NCBI GenBank assembly: GCA_019359035.1
Contig: JAHHIC010000079.1
Coordinates: 1-64,000, forward strand
Direction: 5' to 3'
Source: Scytonematopsis contorta HA4267-MV1
GTDB taxonomy: Bacteria > Cyanobacteriota > Cyanobacteriia > Cyanobacteriales > Nostocaceae
DNA: 64,000 nt
Below, in pieces: positions 55,301 through 62,500 of this stretch (position 1 is the stretch's first letter; each line of letters begins with the position of its first letter). A program made the position numbers and the translations under genes. Below the pieces are notes generated by a model. The model was not told the DNA's origin, ran no database searches, and saw only the letters and a list, made by a program, of their open reading frames with translations.

Positions 55301-58300
55301 GAACAAACAAAGCCACGCAATCAACTGGAGCATCAGCTAGTTGAAATTTTTCGGCAAGTGCTAGTGGTGGGGCAGGTAGGCATCCATGACAACTTTTTTG
55401 CTCTGGGGGGAAATTCTCTGTTTGCAGTACAAGTGGTTGGGAGCATACAGCAAACCTTGAACCTGGATGTCTCCCTACAGGTACTGTTTGAAGCACCCAC
55501 TGTCGCTCAACTCGGTCAAACTTTAAGCAAATTAGGTCAGGAGAATCTTTTACTGGGACAAGAGTCGAATTGTAGCTTAGAAACACTTGTACCTGCACCC
55601 GAGCAACGTTACGAACCGTTCCCCCTAACTGAAATTCAACAAGCTTATTGGCTTGGTCGCAATCAAGCCTTTGACTTAGGTAATATTGCCAGCCATGTTT
55701 ACTTAGAACTGGATTGCCAGAACTTAAATCTAGAACGCTTAAACCAAGCTTGGCAGAAATTAGTTGACCATCATGATATGCTGCGTGCAGTGGTGTTACC
55801 CAACGGGCAACAGCAAGTCAAACAACAAGTACCAGCTTACCAAATACAAGTGTTTGACAAGCGCGGTTCGTCACCGTCTGCGGTGACTAAGCATCTGAAT
55901 GCAATTCGGGAGCAGATGTCCCATGAAATATTGCCATCAGAGCATTGGCCGTTGTTCAAATTGTGCGCGACTCACTTAGAGTCAAAGAATTACCGCCTGC
56001 ACCTGAGTTTTGATGCTTTAATTGCTGATGGCTGGAGCCTAATGCTTTTGGGGCAACAGTGGCTGCAACTGTATCGAAATCCAGAAAGTTTACTGCCTTC
56101 GTTGGAACTGTCGTTTCGCGACTATGTGCAAGCCCAAATAGCGCTTTCTGTGACACCACAATACCAACGTTCGCAACAGTACTGGTTTGGGCGTCTGTCT
56201 AGCCTACCACCAGCGCCAGAATTACCAAAAGCCAAGCAGGCTGCGGCTCTTTCTCAACCGCAGTTTCAACGCCGCAGCGCAGGATTGGACGCTGTTGATT
56301 GGCAGCGATTGAAAGACAGGGCAAGTCAGGCTAATTTGACGAATTCTGGTGTTTTATTAGCTGCTTTCGCTGACATCTTAACTCGTTGGAGCAAGAGTCC
56401 AAAGTTTACCATCAATCTGACTCTGTTTAATCGCTTGCCCTTACATCCCCAAGTTAATCAGGTGATTGGAGATTTTACATCCCTGACCCTGTTGTCAGTT
56501 GATAACTCAGAAGCTGCCTCCTTTACTAGTCGCGCCCAACGCCTACAGGGTCAATTGTGGAAAGATTTAGACCACCGCTATGTCAGTGGTGTGGCAGTGC
56601 AGCGAGAACTGCGCCGCCAGTACGGGAGTTATCAAGCGATGGGGGTTGTGTTTACTAGCACTTTGGGTGTCAGTTCTTTAACTGAACAACAATTGTGGGT
56701 AAATCAGTTAGGACAAATGGTTTATTCTATCAGCCAAACCCCTCAAGTCTGGCTAGACCATCAAGTTCTCGAAGAAGGAGGAAACTTGGTTTTTCACTGG
56801 GATACAGTAGAAGAACTTTTCCCAGAAGGTCTTGTTGACGATATGTTCAACAGTTACACAAATTACCTGCAACACCTAGCTAAGGAGGAGTCCGCTTGGC
56901 TTGAGACTCACCCACAACTATTACCAAAATCTCAACTGTGTCAACGCATACAGGTGAATCAGACCGATGCACCTGTTTCCCAGCAGACTTTACACGGTCT
57001 GTTTCTATCGCAGGTGGAACGCCGCCCCCAAGCCTTGGCGGTGATTGCTCCAGAAGGTTGCCTTACTTACCAAGAATTATACCAACGCTCCCGGTACATC
57101 GGGCATCGTTTGCGGCAATTAGGAGTTTCTAGCAACAGCTTAGTAGCTGTCGTCATGTTCAAGGGCTGGGAACAAGTCGTTGCGGTCTTGGCAATCTTGA
57201 TGTCTGGTGCTGCTTATGTGCCTGTTGACCCGGAACTGCCCCAACAGCGAAGAGAATATCTACTTACCCAAGGGTCAGTGAAACTAGTTCTCACCCAAGA
57301 ACGTCTTGTTCGTCAACTTTCGATGCCAGAGGGTATCGAGTGTTTGTCTGTGGACACTCTAGAGTGGGAAAATAGCGATTCTAGTTCTTTTGTTCCCGTA
57401 CATCATCCCTTGGATTTAGCCTATGTCATTTATACCTCTGGCTCTACGGGTTTACCCAAGGGGGTAATGATTCACCACCAAGCAGTGGTAAATACCATTC
57501 TCGACATCAACCAGCGCTTTTGCGTCACCCCCGATGACCGATTACTGGCGGTGTCCGCCTTCAATTTTGACCTGTCGGTGTATGACATCTTTGGTCTGTT
57601 GGCTGCTGGGGGAACCATCGTCATCCCAGCAGCCTCTAGTGCAAAAGACCCCGCTTGTTGGCACGAATTAATTGTTACACATCAAGTGACTCTATGGAAC
57701 TCAGTACCAGCACTGATGCAAATGTTGGTTGAGTACTTGTCCGGTCAGCCAAATCAGTCTCCTGGTTCCCTGCGATTAGCATTGCTCAGTGGAGATTGCC
57801 TACCACAATATTTACCAGAGCTTTGCAAAGCTCTGTGGCCGCAGGTGCAAGTGGTGAGTTTGGGCGGTGCAACTGAAGCTTCTATTTGGTCGATTTGTTA
57901 TCCAATAGATCCGGTTCACCCTACCCAAAGAAGTATTCCTTACGGTAAACCCCTTTTAAATCAAACTTTTTCTGTTCTGAATCACTTGATGCAGCCAACT
58001 CCGGTGTGGGTTCCAGGACAGCTTTATATCGGAGGCACGGGATTAGCTTCTGGTTACTTTCAAGATCGGCAAAAAACTTTTGAGAGTTTTATCACTCACC
58101 CAGTAACTCACGAGCGCTTGTACAAAACCGGCGACTTAGGAAGATATTTGCCCGATGGTAATATTGAGTTTCTCGGTCGCCAAGACTTGCAAGTGAAAAT
58201 CAATGGCTATCGCATTGAGTTGGGCGAAATTGAAGCTACATTAATTGAGCATTCTACAGTTAAGGAAGCTGTAGTCAGCATTCAAGGTCAGTCACCACAG

Positions 58301-59581
58301 CATCAGCGTTTAGTCGCTTATATTGTTCCCAGTCAATCCCTTGCTGACAACACAAAGCTGCCGGAAGCTTATCAACCCAGTCAAACACAAGATGTAGTAC
58401 TTGACCCCATAGAGCGAATTGAATTTAAACTCAAGCAACCAGGATTGCGACCACCCTCACCCACCCAATCGATTATCTCCTTACCGATTCCCGAATTTGA
58501 TCGAGCTCGACAACAAGCTTACCTCCAGCGTCAGAGTTATCGCCAATTTCTACAGCAACCAATTTCTTTGCCAGAGTTTAGCCAGTTTTTAAGCTGTCTT
58601 TTTCAGATGAAACTGGAGGATTTTCCCCTGCCGAAATATCTTTATCCTTCTGCCGGAAATCTTTATCCTGTACAAACATATTTGTTAATTAAACCCCAAA
58701 CTGTCTCAGGCTTAGAAGGAGGTATTTACTATTACTGCCCTAGCCAGCATCGCCTTGTACTCTTATCTGCCACCAGTGCTATTGATGGTACTGTTTACGG
58801 TAGCAATCAACCACTTTTTGAGCAGTCCGCATTTTCTATCTTTTTGATTGGTAAGCTCAGTGCTATTGCTCCCATGTATGGCGAACTGGCTCAAAATTTC
58901 TCTTTGCTAGAGGCAGGTCACATCGGGCAGTTGTTGATGAATGCAGCACCAAACTATCAGATTGGATTGTGCCCCATTGGCTATCTTGAGTTTAACCAGC
59001 TACAAGATTTATTTGAGTTGGAATCAAATCAGGTTCTACTTTACAGCTTTGTGGGGGGAAAACTTGACCCTGCTCAGACCCGTCATTGGTTGCTGTCTAA
59101 ATCTCCCCAGAGAGGGAACTCTATTCCCGACCAACTGCATAAGCATTTACAACAGAAGCTGCCAGAATATATGCTCCCCAGTGATTATGTGCTGCTCGAT
59201 ACTCTGCCCTTGACCTCTAATGGAAAGGTTGACCGCAAGGCTCTACCAGCTCCTGATACAGTTTTATCACCACATGAAAGTATTTTTGCGGCTCCCAGTA
59301 CTCCTGTTGAGGAGAAGTTAGCTCAGATATGGGCAACAATCCTAGAGATAAATCAAGTCAGTGTTAGTGTTAATGATAATTTTTTTGACCTCGGTGGAAA
59401 TTCCTTACTCGCAACTCGGCTCATCTCCAGAATTCGACAAACTTTCCAAGTAGATTTACCTCTGGCTAACTTTTTTGAAGAACCGACAATTGTTGGTATA
59501 GCTGAACACATTGAAATAGTTAGTTGGATGGGGCAAGAACTGCAAAACTCAGAAACAAATACGGAGGAGATAGAACTGTGA
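49337..59581 (+). CDS. Bimodular NRPS: TubC dock-C-pseudoA-A-KR-PCP-Cy-A(Cys)-Ox-PCP
   Basis: The 3,414-residue protein starts with a TubC-type docking domain (1-52) and C domain (60-500, HHIACDG). A shrunken A-domain remnant (about 530-800) lacks the P-loop. An FAAL/MycA-like A domain (about 835-1420, LLTSGSTGIPKA near 993) and KR (about 1625-1900, SGGLGGIGIE, GAYSAAS) end the first module with a PCP (GGNSL near 2026). Next come Cy (2092-2520, DALIAD), A with code D-L-Y-N-L-S-L-I-W-K (cysteine), an FMN oxidase (about 3015-3250, PSAGNLYPVQTYL) before A10, and PCP (GGNSL near 3350). An alpha-hydroxy acid unit and a thiazole are predicted. Confidence 0.9.
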   Translation: MNLVEFLQELSIKGWHLWSEGTQLGYDAPKEESTASVLALLKQHKAEILQLLHQRPDILNVYPLSYGLQSMWFLWQLAPSSCVYNVSVPVRICSQVDVTAWRQAFQALCERHPMLMSTFPKLGQVPIQQIHQHQHQELDFLQINASTWSENELHRRVIEAHKHPFDIARESVMRVRWFTRSFQEHILLLTIHHIACDGWSLDIIFKELPKLYQAQLTRVDVSLPPLQYSYQDYVRAQREILDSPKAEILWNYWQQKLAGELPALNLPTDQPRSPVQTYNGAAYHFRLSEKLSQQLIELAQKEDVTLYMLLLAAFQVFLYRYTGQEDILVGSPTSGRSRPEYAPIVGYFVNPVVMRVSASGNPSFKELLAQVQRTVLEAIDHQDYPFALLVERLLPKRDPSRSPIFQVFFLLQQMSEWRKLLSGEMKTSLDWQGLKVEAFERPIQECQFDFILEMIQVGSSLGGLIKYSTDLFKEQTIARMAGHFQTLLEAIVAEPTSSIERLPLLTAFERQQLLVAGNKTDTEPGQDKSINQLLEDLFEPQEERTPEIPGEETCRQRQLGERTEVVPVDYPTDFSVYVLDTCGEPVPPGVAGEVYLGDSNLTESGLHHIQQTPISFVKHPQLGRLLKTGKRGCHRLDGCLELLESTERLVWIKGHQVDLFAIEKALLAIVGVEDCHVLMRQRQLVAYVVASKSFLPESLYSQLKSQLPSYMLPSAWVSVSSLPLTVNGKIDSEALAQLEVIDSELVSRWEEQLQSQPEIEQVAVVVQPKVKIIPRVHISDLVSSHRLVFDANFPQVEDELIEKDKNNSRLEINQPAISEGEPLRNPEQAEQTLGKILQRAAQKNSTKGIIYIQPDGTEFIQSYKDLLDDAQKILGGLRKLGLKPRDKVIFQLSANQNFISGFWGCILGGFIPVPMFAASTAVTNSTLNKLQNTWQMLGKPLVLVDNNLALKIRQWAEGLNLENFQIETIETLGKAEADKNWHHSTPEDLAILLLTSGSTGIPKAVMHSHRSLLSRSAATVEFNGFSSEDISLNWFSLDHVGGIVMFHLRDVYLGCQQIHASTEMVLQEPTRWLDWISQYRVTITWAPNFAYGLIVEELENRKKIASKEKTRPTWDLSSIKFILNAGEAIVAKTVRRFLELLAQYQLEDKVMHPAWGMSETSSAVTFSSKFLLSSTTDEQKFVEVGSPVPGFAIRIADNQNQIVKETIIGRVQVKGASVTSGYYQNTDANQEAFTEDGWFNTGDLGFLQQGCLTITGRQKDIIIINGLNYYSHEIEAAVEETEGVEVSYTAACAVRNSHSDTDKLAIFFSTTKTTENKEASLLNEIRSQVVNLVGINPDYLIPVEREVIQKTVIGKIQRSQLKQRFEAGEFNSILKRVDLLLLNANTIPNWFYRKVWQPKRGVFLNPFPQEAYTLIFSDSLGLGTFLSGELEKHHQPYIQVSVGEDFAQISHNSYSLVPEKAEHYRMLLEQLGQENKKVGQIIYLWGYDQYRDEISQLEALEQSQKQDLFSLLFLVQALEQARDTEKSVQLLWVSSYSQSIAPTDKIAYEKGTVLGLLKTICQEMPWLNCRHIDISVASVEVNGTYVWQELCNFSKEPEVAYRSGKRLVSGIELMDLSAEPKQELPFKIGGIYLVSGGLGGIGIEIAKYLLTNYQARLLLVGRTPLPDENVCKTTSFLAPEEYLFNKPQRPRVGGEREIRDSAMLQGGGSNFESESELANKIRAYQQLRKLPGSVIYEAVDICDFAQLQQIVTTTVSQWGGQLDGIIHLAGILTEQLLTSQTPESFAAVLRPKVLGTWVLHQLLKNNPKGLFLHFSSVNGFFGGAAVGAYSAASSFMEAFCNYQQTNTSLQSYCLSWSMWDNTGMSQGYQMKEFSRAKGYFAIAPTQGVYSLLAALSHRQSHLLLGLDGSKPNIARFTSEYHNLQQLAAYFTSKVKELPAPGLEGLKVGDCFGTLSHCLCVQLAEMPVTETGEIAREKLLGIDAGIGAFEQTKPRNQLEHQLVEIFRQVLVVGQVGIHDNFFALGGNSLFAVQVVGSIQQTLNLDVSLQVLFEAPTVAQLGQTLSKLGQENLLLGQESNCSLETLVPAPEQRYEPFPLTEIQQAYWLGRNQAFDLGNIASHVYLELDCQNLNLERLNQAWQKLVDHHDMLRAVVLPNGQQQVKQQVPAYQIQVFDKRGSSPSAVTKHLNAIREQMSHEILPSEHWPLFKLCATHLESKNYRLHLSFDALIADGWSLMLLGQQWLQLYRNPESLLPSLELSFRDYVQAQIALSVTPQYQRSQQYWFGRLSSLPPAPELPKAKQAAALSQPQFQRRSAGLDAVDWQRLKDRASQANLTNSGVLLAAFADILTRWSKSPKFTINLTLFNRLPLHPQVNQVIGDFTSLTLLSVDNSEAASFTSRAQRLQGQLWKDLDHRYVSGVAVQRELRRQYGSYQAMGVVFTSTLGVSSLTEQQLWVNQLGQMVYSISQTPQVWLDHQVLEEGGNLVFHWDTVEELFPEGLVDDMFNSYTNYLQHLAKEESAWLETHPQLLPKSQLCQRIQVNQTDAPVSQQTLHGLFLSQVERRPQALAVIAPEGCLTYQELYQRSRYIGHRLRQLGVSSNSLVAVVMFKGWEQVVAVLAILMSGAAYVPVDPELPQQRREYLLTQGSVKLVLTQERLVRQLSMPEGIECLSVDTLEWENSDSSSFVPVHHPLDLAYVIYTSGSTGLPKGVMIHHQAVVNTILDINQRFCVTPDDRLLAVSAFNFDLSVYDIFGLLAAGGTIVIPAASSAKDPACWHELIVTHQVTLWNSVPALMQMLVEYLSGQPNQSPGSLRLALLSGDCLPQYLPELCKALWPQVQVVSLGGATEASIWSICYPIDPVHPTQRSIPYGKPLLNQTFSVLNHLMQPTPVWVPGQLYIGGTGLASGYFQDRQKTFESFITHPVTHERLYKTGDLGRYLPDGNIEFLGRQDLQVKINGYRIELGEIEATLIEHSTVKEAVVSIQGQSPQHQRLVAYIVPSQSLADNTKLPEAYQPSQTQDVVLDPIERIEFKLKQPGLRPPSPTQSIISLPIPEFDRARQQAYLQRQSYRQFLQQPISLPEFSQFLSCLFQMKLEDFPLPKYLYPSAGNLYPVQTYLLIKPQTVSGLEGGIYYYCPSQHRLVLLSATSAIDGTVYGSNQPLFEQSAFSIFLIGKLSAIAPMYGELAQNFSLLEAGHIGQLLMNAAPNYQIGLCPIGYLEFNQLQDLFELESNQVLLYSFVGGKLDPAQTRHWLLSKSPQRGNSIPDQLHKHLQQKLPEYMLPSDYVLLDTLPLTSNGKVDRKALPAPDTVLSPHESIFAAPSTPVEEKLAQIWATILEINQVSVSVNDNFFDLGGNSLLATRLISRIRQTFQVDLPLANFFEEPTIVGIAEHIEIVSWMGQELQNSETNTEEIEL

Positions 59582-62500
59582 AAAATCAAAACATCATGAA
59601 GTTCCTTTCTCAACTGCGTAAACTAAATATTCAGGTTTCATCTGAAGGAGAAAAATTGCGCTTTCAAGCTCCTGAAGGAGTTTTAACACCTGCACTGTAC
59701 CAGCAGATAGCTGAACGCAAAGCAGAAATACTGGCGTTTTTGCAACAGGTCAGACAAGAAGCGCATACCAATCCTCCACCAATTTCGGTGATTCCTAGAG
59801 ATGGAAATTTACCGCTCTCTTTTGCTCAAGAAAGACTCTGGTTCCTCGACCAACTTGATGGTTTAAAAACTCCTTATATTGAACAGGGGGCATTGCAAAT
59901 TAGCGGGAAACTCAATATACTTGCCCTCCAGCAAGCTTTTACCGAAATCGTCCGACGCCATGAAGTATTCCGAACCCGCTTCCAATCGGTCAACGGTATA
60001 CCGATGCAAGTAATTGTTCCTGATGCTACTTTGGAAATGGCAGTGGAGGATTGGCAGCACCTACCAAAAACACAACAGGAACAGCAAGTAAAACAGTACG
60101 CCCAGCAGCAGACACAAATCCCATTCGACCTGTCTGGGGGAAATCTATTGAGGGTGAGTCTGTTGCATTTAGCACTGCGTGAGTCTGTATTACTGGTTAC
60201 TATGCATCACATTGTCGCTGATGTTTGGTCAATTGGAATATTTGTTCAAGAATTATCTGCCCTGTATCAAGCCTACAGTCAGGGAAAACCCTCCCCTTTA
60301 CCAGAACTCTCTATCCAATACGCTGACTTTGCTTTTTGGCAAAGGCAGTGGTTAACCTCAGAAATACAACACAAGCAATTACAATACTGGCGACAGCAAT
60401 TAGCTGATGCTCCCACCTTGCTACAGTTACCAACTGACCGACCTCGACCACCAGTACAGAAATATCAGGGCAGCACTCAGATTTTTACAGTTGGCAAACA
60501 TTTGACCGAGCAACTTCAAAAACTGAGCCAGAACGCGGAAAGCACAATGTTTATGACGATGCTGGCAGCGTTTGCCGTGCTGCTGTTCCGCTACAGTGGT
60601 CAGGAAGATATTTTAATTGGTTCACCAATTGCCAACCGCAATCGTTCAGAAATCGAGTCCCTCATTGGCTTTTTCCCCAATACTATAGCTTTAAGAACCC
60701 ACTTAGAGGGTAATCCCAGTTTTGAACAACTGCTCGGACAAGTACGGAAAATGACGCTCTTGGCTTATGCATGTCAAGATGTCCCCTTTGAGCGAGTAGT
60801 AGAAACTTTACAACCAGAGCGTTCTTTGAGTTACTCACCTCTATTCCAGGTGATGTTTATTCTACAAAATGCTCCAATGAAGTCCTTAGAATTACCTGGT
60901 GTTACCCTAACACCTTTGCAGGAGATACATCCGGGAACGGCAAAGTTTGATTTGGCCTTATCAATGGAGGAGACAGAAACCGGGCTGATTGGAACATGGG
61001 AGTACAGTACAGACTTATTTGAAGACCAAACGATTGCCAGGATGGCGGGGCATTTCCAGACGTTATTGGAAGCGATTGTGGCGAACCCGAAGGACAGGAT
61101 AGAAAATTTGCCCTTGCTGAGTGCAACCGAACGGCAGCAATTACTGGCGGTGGGAAATAACAATAATATACCGCCAGTGCAGGATAAGTGCGTCAATCAA
61201 TTGTTTGAGGAGCAAGTGGAGCGCGTGCCGGAAGCGGTAGCGGTGATGCATCTTAATCAGCAATTAACCTATCGACAGTTGAATGAGCGAGCCAATCAGT
61301 TAGCGCATTATCTACAACATTTGGGGATGGAACCAGAAGCGCTAGTCAGTTTGAGTGCAGAGCGGTCTATCGAGATGATAGTGGGATTGTTAGGAATTCT
61401 CAAGGCTGGGGGAGCCTATGTGCCAGTAAACCCAAGCGAGCCAACCGAAAATCTAGTTAATATTCCAGAGAATTTACTGTCAGTCAGCTTGACTCAACAA
61501 AAATACCTGTGCAATTGGTCAGAAAACAAGACAAAGGTAGTTGCCTTGGACTCGGAGTGGGAAGCAATCGCTCAACACAGTACAGAAAACCTCAACAGTG
61601 CCATTACTTCAGAAAATCTTGCTTATGTACTTGCCTTGGAAACTCAAAGCATTTCTGTAGAGCATCAAGCAGTAGTTCGTCGTCTCAACTGGCTCCAAAG
61701 TAAAGTCGCCATTTCTCAGGGAGAAGCGGTGTTGCATCAAACTTCTCTAGGTCAAGAAAGCCTGCTACGGGAAATATTGCTGCCTTTGGTAGTGGGTGGC
61801 TGTGTCGTAATTGCACCAATAGAAGGATTCGACAGTGCCGCATCTTGGCAACAGTTGATTGCTCAGAAGAAAATAAGTATAGTGAATTTTCTACCTTCGC
61901 AGCTAACAGCCTTTGCTCGCTGCTTAAACGCGACAACAGGGGGACAATTAACTAATTTACGCTGGCTGCTGTGTTCGGGGGAATCGCTATACCAGTCAGA
62001 GGTGGAAGTTTGCAGCCGATATTTGGACGCCCAGTTACTATATATGTACAGCCTGCCAGAAACAGCAGGAGAGGTGAGTTGCTGGCAAAGCCAATCTGGA
62101 GAACGTACAGAAGTATTGCCTGTAGGGTTTCCAACTTATTTTTCAGTTTACGTTTTAGATCCCCACGGAGAACCAGTACCTCCAGGAGTTGTGGGAGAGG
62201 TTTATGTGGGAGATAGCTATTTAACAGGGAGCGACTTACACCAGACACAAAAATCACCAGTTAGTTTTGTAGAGCATCCCCAACTAGGTTGTTTGTTAAA
62301 AACAGGAGAATTGGGTTGTCGTCGGTTGGATGGTTGTTTGGAATTGCGAGGATTTAGGCAACGGTGTGCTTGGATTAAAGGGCATCGGGTTGAGTTACAG
62401 GCTATAGAAAGAGCCTTACTGGCAATTACTGGGGTGGAAGACTGTTATGTAATGGTGCGCCAACGGGAGTTAGTTGCCTATGTAGTTGCCTCAAAGTCCT

